Notes: generated by a model from the letters alone, not told the origin. Positions 45,589-54,439 are shown, counted from the stretch's first letter. The stretch is 64,000 nt of DNA from Bacillota bacterium (GCA_023400055.1 JAEXFN010000028.1:62001-126000), one strand, 5' to 3'. Numbers and translations are program-made.

Positions 45589-46576
45589 TAAATCGAATTT
45601 GGCCACTATAAGCGAGCCCTGTCCTTCCACGGGTGGGCTTGAATACGACGAAGCCCTGCGTCTGACGGAGCTGGAGATCCAAAAATGCCTTAAGACTGCT
45701 CCGCCGCTGATAAGGCGCCAGACTTCGCATCTGGCTCGGGCAACCGGAAAAGGCATACGTGCGCGGGCTTTGCTTGCTTGCTCCATAGGCAGTGACGGCC
45801 TTGTCAGGCATGACGCGGTCAATGCCGCCGCCGCCGTCGAGCTGCTGCATCTTGCTACGCTTATTCATGATGACATCATCGACGACGCCGATATGCGCCG
45901 GGGCATCGACGCCTTGCATGTGAAATTCGGCGAAAAGATCGCTGTCCTTTGCGGGGACTATCTGTTCTGTCTTGCCTTTGCCCTTGCTACGTCGATATCA
46001 CCCCGGGAAACGGACAGGGATAAAATAGACGGCGTCTTGCCCTCATACCTCACGGAGATCTGCCTCGGGGAAATCAGGGAATTAAGCAACACCGGGAATC
46101 TCGACCTTACCGAGGGCGAGTATTTTAGGATAATATCCGGGAAAACGGCGGCGTTGTTTCAGACATCTTTCCACGCGGGCTTTCTTCTTTCCGACGAGCC
46201 GCGGGAAGCTAGGGATGCTTATGTAGAAACAGGCAAACAGATAGGGATACTTTTTCAGCTTGTCGACGACTGCCTGGACTTTGTATCTTCGAAAAAAAAA
46301 GCAAAGAAGCCGGTGCTTACCGATTGCCGCCGCGGGGTCGTGACACTGCCGCTTATTTACGCGCTGAGAGCCGATAATACGCTTCGTGACAAAATAGAAA
46401 GCGGCGTATCGGAGCAGGAATTGAAGGCTGCCGTTATAGCGGCAGGCGGGATTGAATATACACAGTCCAAAATCGAGGATTGCCGGTCGAAGGCGAAAAA
46501 ATTTATATCCTCACTTGGCTACGAAAGCAAAAAGATCAGACTGGAGCTGCTGCTTGACAAGGCTGCCGCTCTTTAG
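45581..46576 (+). CDS. Polyprenyl diphosphate synthase (DmkB-like)
   Basis: The 331-residue prenyl synthase has the first Asp-rich motif LIHDDIIDDADMRRG and the second LVDDCLDF, plus GKGIRARALLACS and KTAALFQTS. It elongates an isoprenoid diphosphate chain, presumably for the quinone made by the next gene. The overlap with ndh2 shows translational coupling. Confidence 0.9.
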   Translation: MTNKSNLATISEPCPSTGGLEYDEALRLTELEIQKCLKTAPPLIRRQTSHLARATGKGIRARALLACSIGSDGLVRHDAVNAAAAVELLHLATLIHDDIIDDADMRRGIDALHVKFGEKIAVLCGDYLFCLAFALATSISPRETDRDKIDGVLPSYLTEICLGEIRELSNTGNLDLTEGEYFRIISGKTAALFQTSFHAGFLLSDEPREARDAYVETGKQIGILFQLVDDCLDFVSSKKKAKKPVLTDCRRGVVTLPLIYALRADNTLRDKIESGVSEQELKAAVIAAGGIEYTQSKIEDCRSKAKKFISSLGYESKKIRLELLLDKAAAL

Positions 46577-46604
46577 ATAACGCCTGTGAAAGGAAACGGT
46601 GCTG

Positions 46605-47567
46605 ATGGGTATCGAAACCAAAATAACAAACGTAATCCCTCCGGTGGGTATCATAAAGAGGACTCTGAGCTATGTTGAGATAAAAACTAAAATAACAAGC
46701 GTATTCCCTTTTCTGATGGGGCTTGCATATCTCCATTCGTCCGGTTACGGGATAGATCCCCTCAAAACAGTGGTGTTTTTCCTCGGCATGTTTTGCTTCG
46801 ACCTTACCACGACTACGGTAAACAATTATTACGATACGAAAAAAAACCATCAGACGCTCCAGTTTGCCCGGCCCACGGCCATGGCGATAACGCTTCTATT
46901 GTTTGCGGTAAGCGTCTTTTTCGGGATGTTTCTCGTTTACCTGTCCGATCCGGTGGTTTTACTGCTGGGCGTCTTGTGCTTCTTTTTCGGTATAATCTAT
47001 TCCTACGGCCCCGTCCCCATTTCCCACGGGCCATATGGCGAAATAGTTTCCGGTTGCTTTTACGGACTGTTGATCCCGGCTATTCTGATATATATAAATG
47101 TTCCCGAAGGCGGGCTCTTTTCGTATTTTTTTAATGACTGGAAGCTGTCCATGATTCTGGATATCAGGTCCATCGTCGGGCTCCTGATGTTGTCCGTTGT
47201 TCCGTTTTGCCTTACTGCCAATATTATGCTTGCCAATAATATATGCGACGTTAAGCACGATGTGGCGGTAAACAGGTATACGCTTGCCTATTATCTAGGG
47301 AAAAAAGCCCTGTGGCTTTTCGCCGCGCTGTATTACATGGCATATCTGTCGGTGATCGTGATGGTGGCGGCGGGCTTCCTTTCGCCCCTCAGCCTTATAC
47401 TGCTAATCACGTTGATCCCGGTACAGAAAAATATAAATTTGTTTTTTAAAAAACAGATTAAGGAAGAGACTTTCATAGTTTCGATCAAAAACTTTCTGAT
47501 CGTGATCATACTGCACGCCCTGTTGATTTTTCTGGGAAGCTTCCTGCCGGGCTGGGGTCCCCGATGA
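46605..47567 (+). CDS. UbiA family prenyltransferase (DmkA/MenA-like)
   Basis: About 320 residues with eight to nine membrane segments. TTTTVNNYYDTKKNHQT and ANNICDVKHDVAVNRYTL are the two Asp-rich Mg-binding motifs of UbiA enzymes; the first is NxxYD, a common MenA variant. It should prenylate 1,4-dihydroxy-2-naphthoate to a demethylmenaquinone. AAAGGA precedes. It overlaps the next gene in ATGA. Confidence 0.87.
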   Translation: MGIETKITNVIPPVGIIKRTLSYVEIKTKITSVFPFLMGLAYLHSSGYGIDPLKTVVFFLGMFCFDLTTTTVNNYYDTKKNHQTLQFARPTAMAITLLLFAVSVFFGMFLVYLSDPVVLLLGVLCFFFGIIYSYGPVPISHGPYGEIVSGCFYGLLIPAILIYINVPEGGLFSYFFNDWKLSMILDIRSIVGLLMLSVVPFCLTANIMLANNICDVKHDVAVNRYTLAYYLGKKALWLFAALYYMAYLSVIVMVAAGFLSPLSLILLITLIPVQKNINLFFKKQIKEETFIVSIKNFLIVIILHALLIFLGSFLPGWGPR

Positions 47568-47953
47568 AATATGTGAGAAAAGCGGATATAGCATTAATCG
47601 CGGCCCTTGTCGTTTTGGCTCTGGTGTTTGGGTTTCTGAACAGGTATTTTTCGGCGGGGAAAAAAGGGGTATATGCCGAGATATACCATGATTCGGTGTT
47701 GGTTTACAGGATAGAGCTTTCAACCGCTAAAGAAGGATCGTTTTCCATACCCGGAGAGCCCGACGTGGTTTTTCATCAATACGCCGACGGAAGCATCGCT
47801 TTTATCAAGTCCGACTGTCCCGACAAGATTTGTATCCATGCGGGCAGGCTAAAGTATGCCGGCCAGTTTGCCGCATGTCTTCCCAACAAGGTACTGCTGA
47901 AGATCGTTTCAGAGGGCGAAGATCGCGAAGGTCCGGACTTGATTATCGAATGA
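47564..47953 (+). CDS. NusG domain II membrane protein (EetA-like)
   Basis: The 129-residue protein has an N-terminal helix (IALIAALVVLALVFGFL) and an extracytoplasmic NusG-II domain with CPDKICIHAGRLKYAGQFAACLPNKVLLKIV, where two Cys may form a redox pair or bind a cofactor. Family members sit in flavin-based electron transfer loci (EetA), with unknown mechanism. The start overlaps the UbiA stop. Confidence 0.83.
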   Translation: MKYVRKADIALIAALVVLALVFGFLNRYFSAGKKGVYAEIYHDSVLVYRIELSTAKEGSFSIPGEPDVVFHQYADGSIAFIKSDCPDKICIHAGRLKYAGQFAACLPNKVLLKIVSEGEDREGPDLIIE

Positions 47954-48079
47954 GAGCCGGTAATATGGGGACAGACGGAAACGGGATCTGTACGAAAGGG
48001 AGTCTTCCTCATCGGCGGCTGTGTCCCGCGCTAATGAGGATTGATCCGAATAGACCAATTTAAAGGAGGTAAGATTTCA

Positions 48080-49069
48080 ATGAAAAAGTTAATTGCAGTA
48101 CTACTAATGGTTTTACTCGTCTCCGCGATCTGCAGCGCGGCAAATTCCGGAAAGGTGAAGACCGGCCTGGCGGTAATAACGGAACTGAATAAGTCCATCG
48201 ATGCCGGCGCCAAGCCAGGACTGGCTGAAATCGATTCGACGGCCGTCGCGGTGACAGTCGACGGCAACGGTAAGATTGTCAAGTGCGTTATCGATGGGGT
48301 CCAGAGCAAGATAAACTTCAATGCCTCCGGTAAGCTTACCACTCCGGTGGATACCAAATTCCCGACCAAGAACGAGCTGGGCAAAGGCTACGGATTGCAT
48401 AAAGCCTCCAAAATCGGAAAGGAATGGAACGAACAGGCGGCGGCATTCGCCAAATATGCGGAAGGAAAGACGGTCAAAGAGATCAAAGGCATCGCCGTGG
48501 ACCAAGGCAAGCATGCTACGGGCTCCGACTTGAAAACCTCGGTGACCATTTCCATCGGTGAATATATTGAAGCGATCGAAAAAGCCGTTGCCCAGGCCAA
48601 GGATCTTGGAGCGTCGTCTTCCGACGCATTGGGACTCGGCGTAGTCACCAATATGTCGCACTCTGTCAACGCCGGTGCAAAGCCGGGCCTTGCCGAGGGA
48701 TATTCCTACTATATAGCCATTACCAAAGATTCCAAAAACACGATAACCAGCTGCCTCATTGATGCCACTCAGGGCCAAGTCAATTTCAACACGTCCGGCA
48801 AGATTACCAATGACCTTAAAGTTCGTGTAAAGACTAAGAACGAGCTGGGCGACGCATACGGAATGAAAAAAGTCTCCAAAATCGGAAAGGAATGGAACGA
48901 GCAGGCGGCGGCATTCGCCAAATATGTAACCGGCAAGACACCTTCCGAGGTGGCTAATATTGCCGTGAACAAGGAAGGACACGCGACCGGGAGTGACCTT
49001 CAGGCGTCGGTGACCGTCGGCATCATGGATTTCAAAGCCGCCCTCGCTAAAGCAGCGGCAAACCGGTAA
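48080..49069 (+). CDS. Secreted protein with two FMN-binding-like repeats (PplA-like)
   Basis: The 329-residue exported protein has a signal peptide (KKLIAVLLMVLLVSAICSAAN). Two homologous repeats of about 156 residues follow (GLAVITELNKSIDAGAKPGLAEI and GVVTNMSHSVNAGAKPGLAEG). Each ends HATGSDLxxSVT, with Thr156 and Thr312. ApbE attaches FMN to Thr/Ser in a D-x-x-S-G-A-T motif; here DLKTSVT and DLQASVT are candidate sites. A Cys lies in the signal region, but its neighbours do not make a clean lipobox. AAAGGAGGTAAG precedes the ATG. It should be an electron shuttle outside the membrane. A terminator follows. Confidence 0.85.
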   Translation: MKKLIAVLLMVLLVSAICSAANSGKVKTGLAVITELNKSIDAGAKPGLAEIDSTAVAVTVDGNGKIVKCVIDGVQSKINFNASGKLTTPVDTKFPTKNELGKGYGLHKASKIGKEWNEQAAAFAKYAEGKTVKEIKGIAVDQGKHATGSDLKTSVTISIGEYIEAIEKAVAQAKDLGASSSDALGLGVVTNMSHSVNAGAKPGLAEGYSYYIAITKDSKNTITSCLIDATQGQVNFNTSGKITNDLKVRVKTKNELGDAYGMKKVSKIGKEWNEQAAAFAKYVTGKTPSEVANIAVNKEGHATGSDLQASVTVGIMDFKAALAKAAANR

Positions 49070-49077
49070 TGATTCGG

Positions 49078-49121
49078 GCTGCCTCAGTCTTCTAAAAGCA
49101 AGATTCGAGGCAGCTTTTTTT
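49078..49121 (+). terminator. Intrinsic terminator between PplA-like and ApbE genes
   Basis: GCTGCCTC and GAGGCAGC with a 21-base loop and TTTTTTT. It likely limits ApbE expression relative to the carrier protein. Confidence 0.8.
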
Positions 49122-49167
49122 ATGCCTGTACCTTATTATAACTCAGTGCACAAAAGGAACATGAAAT

Positions 49168-50241
49168 ATGAAACGAATTATCATCTTTTGGTTAGTTTTT
49201 TTACTGCTGATAACGTCCGGATGTGGGAAAAAGATAACAAGATATCAGGCGGAGTTTTTAGGGGTGTTCGATACTGTGACCACTATTGTGGGCTATTCGG
49301 AAAGCAAGGAGGAATTTACCGCCCTCGTCGCCCGGATCAAGGACAAGCTCACGGAGTATCACAGACTGTACGATATCTATCATAACTACGAAGGTGTCAA
49401 CAACATCAAAACCATCAATGACAACGCCGGCAAAGCTCCGGTAAAGGTCGACAAGGAGCTTATCTCCCTGCTGCTTTCTGCCAAAAAGAAGTATTACTTG
49501 ACTAACGGCAAGAACAACATCGCTTTGGGATCAGTGCTCAAGATATGGCATGATTACAGGGAAAAAGGTATAGCCGATCCGCTCAGTGCCGAAGTACCTC
49601 CGAGGAAGCTGCTTGAGCAGGCCGCCCGGCATACCCATATCGAGGACATTATCATCGACACGAAAGCTTCGACGGTATATCTTTCAGACCCCGGGATGAG
49701 CCTTGATGTAGGATCGGTAGCCAAGGGCTATGCCACTGAGCGGACAGCCCAGTATCTCGAAGGCGAGGGCGTCTCTTCGCTTCTGCTCGATGTAGGCGGC
49801 AATGTCCGGGCCATAGGCGGCAAGCCGGGCAAAAACGGGATGGAGCCCTGGAATATTGGGATAAAAAACCCGGATAAGGAGAGCAAGAATACCGAGCTGT
49901 GCAGCGTACTCATATCGGGATATTCCGTAGTGTCCAGCGGCTCATATGAGCGCTATTACACCGTGAACGGAACAAGGTACAACCATATCATCGACCCAAG
50001 TACCCTGATGCCCGCGTCCTATTTTACGGACATTACAATCATATGCCGCGACTCCGGCCTTGCCGACGGGCTGTCCACGGCCGTATTCATTATGCCTCTT
50101 GAAATGGGCAAGAAGCTCGTCGAAAGTCTTAACGGCGTCGAAGCCATGTGGGTGATGGGCAATGGCGAGCTCGTTTATTCCAAAGGGTTCAAGCGTTTTT
50201 TGAAAGTTGATAATGGAAAAACAACTTCGGCGGAAAAGTAG
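49168..50241 (+). CDS. apbE: FAD:protein FMN transferase, lipoprotein ApbE (FmnB-like)
   Basis: The 357-residue lipoprotein has a signal peptide with lipobox LITSGC (Cys19), then FDTVTTIVG, IALGSVLKIWHDYR, SLDVGSVAKGYATERTAQYL, LLDVGGNVRAIGG, YNHIIDPSTL and DGLSTAVFI, the complete ApbE set. It transfers FMN from FAD to Thr/Ser of exported proteins, here most likely the preceding PplA-like protein. It is the functional counterpart of the ApbE relic at 39.9 kb. Confidence 0.92.
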   Translation: MKRIIIFWLVFLLLITSGCGKKITRYQAEFLGVFDTVTTIVGYSESKEEFTALVARIKDKLTEYHRLYDIYHNYEGVNNIKTINDNAGKAPVKVDKELISLLLSAKKKYYLTNGKNNIALGSVLKIWHDYREKGIADPLSAEVPPRKLLEQAARHTHIEDIIIDTKASTVYLSDPGMSLDVGSVAKGYATERTAQYLEGEGVSSLLLDVGGNVRAIGGKPGKNGMEPWNIGIKNPDKESKNTELCSVLISGYSVVSSGSYERYYTVNGTRYNHIIDPSTLMPASYFTDITIICRDSGLADGLSTAVFIMPLEMGKKLVESLNGVEAMWVMGNGELVYSKGFKRFLKVDNGKTTSAEK

Positions 50242-50341
50242 TCCTGCCGGGAGTAATGCTTATCGCTAATCATTAAATGGCTTTTTTTAAGGGTATGCAT
50301 TTGTATCAAAAGATAGCACCTTTGCCAAAATAAAAACAAAC

Positions 50342-50368
50342 AACCCGCAAATTTGACGGGTTTTTTTG
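50342..50368 (+). terminator. Intrinsic terminator after apbE
   Basis: AACCCG pairs with CGGGTT around a nine-base loop, followed by TTTTTTGTTTT. The remaining 50369-50700 is AT-rich with no gene recognised. Confidence 0.8.
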
Positions 50369-50707
50369 TTTTGGAAGCAAATGCAGGCGCGTTACCTTCA
50401 AATGCCGGTGATGATTTTTACCTTTATGGGCTGCTCATAAATATTAGAAATGTTTGAACCAAATCAGATCTTAAAGCAGTAATAGTAAGTTGTATGCTAT
50501 AGATTTGGCAGAATATTATGGAGGTGAATCTTTTCAGAGCGCGTCAAAAGTTATTTTTTCATAATTAAAATATAGCACGTATATGGGCGATGTAGAATGG
50601 ACTGTTGCAAGTTTATGCCACTTTGATAACGCGAAGAAGGATAATTCAATTATTCGAAGACTTAAGGTCAATCTATTGCACAGGTTGCCTATTTTTATGA
50701 TTCGCAG

Positions 50708-50736
50708 TTTACGTGAGAACCAAAATATGCTATATT
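50708..50736 (+). promoter_or_regulatory. Promoter of the fur/perR-type gene
   Basis: TTTACG and TATATT are 17 bases apart. Confidence 0.55.
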
Positions 50737-50756
50737 CATTTTTAGAACCATTATAA

Positions 50757-50776
50757 AATTTAAATCATTTTAAATT
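50757..50776 (+). promoter_or_regulatory. AT-rich dyad, candidate Fur/PerR box
   Basis: AATTTAAAT-CA-TTTTAAATT is a near-perfect dyad just downstream of the promoter and before the regulator gene, where a PerR-type repressor could autoregulate. It does not match the classical Per box exactly. Confidence 0.45.
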
Positions 50777-50797
50777 ATGCAGGATAACAGAAGGTTT

Positions 50798-51211
50798 ATG
50801 GATAAGAAATATTTATATCTTTCTGATGAGTTAATAAAAAAGAATATCAGGCCCTCCCATCAGCGGCTTAAAATTTTGGAGTATTTTTATATATATCACA
50901 ACCACCCTACCGTCGATGAGATCTTTAACACATTAAAAAAAAGCATGCCCACCCTATCCAAAGCTACAATATACAACACGCTTAAGGCTTTTGTACAGGA
51001 ACGGATCGTTGAGGAAATATTCATTGATGATAACGAAGTACGATACGAACTCCGCGCGAAAAGCCACGGTCATTTCAAATGCAGAAAATGCGGTACCATA
51101 TATGATTTCGACATCGCAATTGATGAAATACCTGCGGGTGGTTTGAATGACTTTAAAGTTGAAGATAAAAGCGTCTATTTTAAAGGTGTTTGTCCTAAAT
51201 GCCTCAAGTAA
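50798..51211 (+). CDS. Fur family regulator (PerR-like)
   Basis: About 137 residues. The N-terminal winged helix (NIRPSHQRLKILEYFY, HPTVDEIFNTLKK, LSKATIYNTLKAFVQERIV) is followed by a metal-binding domain with HGHFKCRKCGTIYDFD and CPKCLK, the structural Zn four-Cys site. The D/H pattern fits PerR more than Fur, and katG lies 33 bases downstream, a classical PerR target, so a peroxide sensor is the best reading. ATG 50798 follows AGAAGG; ATG 50777 would begin in the operator. Confidence 0.85.
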   Translation: MDKKYLYLSDELIKKNIRPSHQRLKILEYFYIYHNHPTVDEIFNTLKKSMPTLSKATIYNTLKAFVQERIVEEIFIDDNEVRYELRAKSHGHFKCRKCGTIYDFDIAIDEIPAGGLNDFKVEDKSVYFKGVCPKCLK

Positions 51212-51244
51212 CCAATAAAATAATTAAAAAGGAGGATTATTACT

Positions 51245-53434
51245 TTGGAAGAAATGAAATGTCCAGTGACAGGCAAAACAAGAAAAGCCATTTCTGGCGG
51301 TGGCACTTCGAACCGTGACTGGTGGCCAAACCAATTGAACCTTCATATTCTTCATCAGCACTCAAACCTGAGTAATCCGATGGACCCGGATTTTGATTAT
51401 GCGCGTGAATTCACGAAACTGGACCTGAAGGCCGTGAAGAAAGACCTGTATGCGTTGATGACCGACTCTCAGGATTGGTGGCCGGCAGATTACGGTCACT
51501 ACGGACCACTTTTCATCCGGATGGCGTGGCACAGTGCGGGTACGTATCGCTTGGGTGACGGACGTGGCGGCGCGGGATCTGGCACCCAACGTTTGGCACC
51601 CCTCAACAGTTGGCCCGACAATGTGAACCTCGATAAAGCGCGCCGCCTGCTCTGGCCGATCAAGCAGAAATACGGTAACAAAATCTCCTGGGCTGACCTG
51701 ATGATCCTGGCCGGGAACTGTGCGCTTGAGTCGATGGGAGTTAAGACCTTCGGTTTTGGCGGAGGGCGTAAGGATGTTTGGGAGCCGGAAGAGGACATTT
51801 ACTGGGGCTCTGAGGGTAAGTGGCTCGACGACAAGCGTTATTCCGGCGACCGCGATCTTGAGAATCCGCTCGCTGCCGTGCAAATGGGCTTGATCTACGT
51901 GAATCCGGAAGGACCAAATGGCAACCCAGATCCGGTCGCATCCGGCCGTGACGTTCGCGAGACTTTCGCCCGTATGGCTATGAACGACGAAGAGACCGTA
52001 GCACTCATCGCCGGTGGGCACACCTTTGGAAAATGCCACGGCGCCGGCCCTGCAACACATGTGGGTCCGGAACCCGAGGCTGCCCCCATCGAAGAGCAGG
52101 GTCTTGGCTGGAAGAGCAGTTTCAGAAGCGGTAAAGGCGGCGATACAATTGGCAGCGGCATTGAGGGCGCCTGGAAGCCGAACCCGACCCAATGGGATAT
52201 GGGCTATCTGAAAGTGCTGTTTAAATACGAATGGGAACTGGTCAAGAGCCCGGCTGGCGCGCATCAGTGGCTGGCCAAGAATGTGGCGGAAGAGGACATG
52301 GTGGTTGACGCCCACGACCCGTCGAAGAAGCTTCGGCCGATGATGACGACGGCGGATTTATCCCTGCGCTTCGATCCGATCTACGAACCGATCGCGCGGC
52401 ATTATTTGCAGAACCCCGCGGAATTTGCGGACGCTTTTGCCCGCGCCTGGTTCAAGCTGACCCACCGCGACATGGGCCCGCGCTCGCGCTATCTTGGCCC
52501 GGAGGTTCCCACCGAGGAACTGATCTGGCAGGATCCGGTGCCCGCAGTTGATTATGAGCTGGTTAACGAACAGGATATCGCAGATCTAAAGGCTAAAATC
52601 ATAGCTTCCGGCTTGACCGTATCCCAGCTGGTCGCAACAGCATGGGCATCGGCGTCTACGTTCCGCGGTTCCGACAAGCGTGGCGGGGCGAACGGGGCGC
52701 GCATCCGTCTTACGCCTCAGAAGGATTGGGAAGTCAATCAGCCGCAACAATTAAATTCTGTGCTAAAAGTCCTTGAAGAAATCCAAACGGAGTTCAACTG
52801 CGCACCGACCCAAAAGAGGGTTTCCCTTGCCGACTTAATCGTATTGGGCGGATGCGCCGGTATTGAGCAAGCCGCGAAGAAGGCAGGTTACGATCTCGTC
52901 GTTGCTTTTAAGCCGGGACGCACCGATGCAACGCAGGAGCAGACCGATGTCCAGTCGTTCTCAGTGCTCGAACCGAAGGCAGATGGGTTCCGCAACTACC
53001 TGAAAACTAAATTTTCCGTATCCGCAGAGGAGCTGCTCATTGACCGTGCCCAACTGTTGACATTGACTGCTCCTGAAATGACCGTTTTGATTGGAGGGAT
53101 GCGCGTATTAAATGCCAATTACGGCCATTCGCAGCACGGTGTCTTCACCAAGAGGCCCGAAGCCCTGACCAACGACTTTTTCGTGAATCTGCTTGACATG
53201 AGGACGGCATGGAAACCGACCTCTGAAGATGGAAACGTGTTCGAGGGGCGCGACCACACCACGGGCGAACTCAAATGGACCGGTACCCGTGTGGATCTTA
53301 TCTTCGGTTCAAACTCCCAACTCCGGGCCATCGCCGAAGTATATGCAGGTAACGATGCCCAGGATAAGTTTGTGCATGACTTCGTTTCGGCTTGGAACAA
53401 GGTGATGAACGCTGATCGTTTCGAACTTTCATGA
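51245..53434 (+). CDS. katG: Catalase-peroxidase KatG
   Basis: The 729-residue haem enzyme has the distal motif RMAWHSAGTYR with Arg92, Trp95 and His96, the LIYVNPEGPNGNPDP region with the cross-linking Tyr, and the proximal ligand His259 in GGHTFGKCHG. The C-terminal half is the inactive structural repeat. It removes hydrogen peroxide. AAAGGAGG lies nine bases before the TTG start. It is in a probable operon with the PerR-like regulator, a useful defence for an anaerobe with an electron-shuttling flavin system. Confidence 0.96.
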   Translation: MEEMKCPVTGKTRKAISGGGTSNRDWWPNQLNLHILHQHSNLSNPMDPDFDYAREFTKLDLKAVKKDLYALMTDSQDWWPADYGHYGPLFIRMAWHSAGTYRLGDGRGGAGSGTQRLAPLNSWPDNVNLDKARRLLWPIKQKYGNKISWADLMILAGNCALESMGVKTFGFGGGRKDVWEPEEDIYWGSEGKWLDDKRYSGDRDLENPLAAVQMGLIYVNPEGPNGNPDPVASGRDVRETFARMAMNDEETVALIAGGHTFGKCHGAGPATHVGPEPEAAPIEEQGLGWKSSFRSGKGGDTIGSGIEGAWKPNPTQWDMGYLKVLFKYEWELVKSPAGAHQWLAKNVAEEDMVVDAHDPSKKLRPMMTTADLSLRFDPIYEPIARHYLQNPAEFADAFARAWFKLTHRDMGPRSRYLGPEVPTEELIWQDPVPAVDYELVNEQDIADLKAKIIASGLTVSQLVATAWASASTFRGSDKRGGANGARIRLTPQKDWEVNQPQQLNSVLKVLEEIQTEFNCAPTQKRVSLADLIVLGGCAGIEQAAKKAGYDLVVAFKPGRTDATQEQTDVQSFSVLEPKADGFRNYLKTKFSVSAEELLIDRAQLLTLTAPEMTVLIGGMRVLNANYGHSQHGVFTKRPEALTNDFFVNLLDMRTAWKPTSEDGNVFEGRDHTTGELKWTGTRVDLIFGSNSQLRAIAEVYAGNDAQDKFVHDFVSAWNKVMNADRFELS

Positions 53435-53615
53435 GTTAATTGAAGATAAAATAGGATGCTATAAAGAAATCTGAATTGATGATGCTGCGGCTGGATTATT
53501 TCCAGCCGTCGGCCTCAAATAAGTTATCCCCAAGGGATGCGCAAGGGAATAACCATTTTAACAAGACTTTTCAATAATTTTTACTACAAAATTTTAGAAA
53601 AAATCCTATTCCAAG
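53435..53615. other. Island right end, no gene
   Basis: A GGCTGG/CCAGCC hairpin at 53489-53508 follows katG. No other feature. Confidence 0.4.
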
Positions 53616-53643
53616 CAGGTTCGATTCCTATCGGGCGCATCAT
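53616..53643 (+). repeat. Island right att repeat (copy of tRNA-Arg 3' end)
   Basis: 28 bases matching the tRNA-Arg 3' end at 26 positions. No tRNA body precedes it. A terminator follows at 53659, as expected of the original tRNA downstream region. Confidence 0.85.
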
Positions 53644-53658
53644 GAATAAAATAACGAG

Positions 53659-53687
53659 ACGACGAGGTTTTTTCCTCGTCGTTTTTT
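53659..53687 (+). terminator. Terminator beyond the right att site
   Basis: ACGACGAGG pairs with CCTCGTCGT around TTTTTT, followed by TTTTT; probably the original terminator of the tRNA before the island inserted. Confidence 0.8.
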
Positions 53688-53998
53688 GATTTTCTGACCT
53701 TTTCTCTAACAGATCTCACAAACGCGTGTTAAGACTGAGTTGTATTTTATTTTATCTCAATACAAATAAGATTCGGCAGCTTGGAACCATATCTTAATTT
53801 TTTGTAATTTTTTAAGCGAAAATAAATTATAAAACCATCACGAAGTTAAACAATTGGACGATACAATATATGGAGAAAGCATCGGGCAAAGTCCCGCCTG
53901 AGATTGATCTGAATCGTTCTTCCGATCGCGATAAGGATAATCATAGCGGGCATCGAGTCCGGGAAATGGCTTAAAATAAATTATAAGGAGGTCAGATG

Positions 53999-54172
53999 AT
54001 GGAATCATTCATTGACAAGTGGGTATTATTTGTAGGACTACTGCTCTGGGCGGTGATTAAAATCGGTCATTCGCATCGCGAAGTGGATCAGGTAGAGAAA
54101 ATTGCGGGCGACATGGGACTCACCGCATTTGATTCTTCGACATCATCCGATACTCCAGGCCGAGTGGCGTAG
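53999..54172 (+). CDS. Small membrane protein, 57 residues
   Basis: The frame reads MESFIDKWVLFVGLLLWAVIKIGHSHREVDQVEKIAGDM and ends after a Ser/Thr-rich tail. AAGGAGG precedes two adjacent ATG codons (53996 and 53999). One membrane helix (about residues 8-22) and a polar tail are seen. I do not recognise it. Upstream, 53885-53970 contains CGGG/CCCG pairings that could be a structured leader, but no known riboswitch was recognised. Confidence 0.6.
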   Translation: MESFIDKWVLFVGLLLWAVIKIGHSHREVDQVEKIAGDMGLTAFDSSTSSDTPGRVA

Positions 54173-54237
54173 CCCTATTTTGAATATTAAAATTAAAAAG
54201 TAAAATTGCTTAACGATATCGCCAGTCGCAGAACTGG

Positions 54238-54278
54238 AGGCTGACTCAATCTTCCTCGGATTGAATCGGCCTTTTTTT
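54238..54278 (+). terminator. Intrinsic terminator after the small membrane protein
   Basis: AGGC-GA-TCAATC pairs with GATTGA-TC-GCCT, with a loop TTCCTCG and TTTTTTT. Confidence 0.75.
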
Positions 54279-54439
54279 CTCCAAAAGCAAGTCGTTTTGT
54301 TCCCTTCCGGAATCACGCCCCATGAAAGAACCGTTCCTGCTTGGAACTTAAATCTAGCCAAATTCGTCAAATAAGTAATGATATTCATATAGCGATAAAT
54401 TCCGGGATGTTCCGATACTATCATTTGGAGGTCGAGAAT

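Larger units (their letters stand above)
21202..53643. mobile_element. Genomic island integrated at tRNA-Arg, about 32.4 kb
   Basis: Bounded by the tRNA-Arg 3' end and a 28-bp imperfect direct copy. The tRNA-proximal end carries a broken tyrosine recombinase. Inside are two sugar-uptake operons, an extracellular-electron-transfer gene set, PerR/KatG and many pseudogenes (integrase, ketopantoate reductase, MFS pump, ApbE, NusG-II, PHP, transposase). The backbone genes on either side look intact. Base composition changes along the island (AT-rich at 30.5-36 kb, different codon style at 43.6-50 kb), so it is probably a composite of several acquisitions. No intact mobility gene is seen, so it is likely fixed. 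Confidence 0.75.

Noticed and set aside
51362..52315. 317-codon minus-strand frame opposite katG
   Set aside because: Shadow of katG, whose catalytic motifs and ribosome site are complete.
53616..53643. A second tRNA-Arg gene
   Set aside because: Only the T-arm and acceptor 3' part is present, with no D-arm or anticodon stem upstream; it is the att copy.
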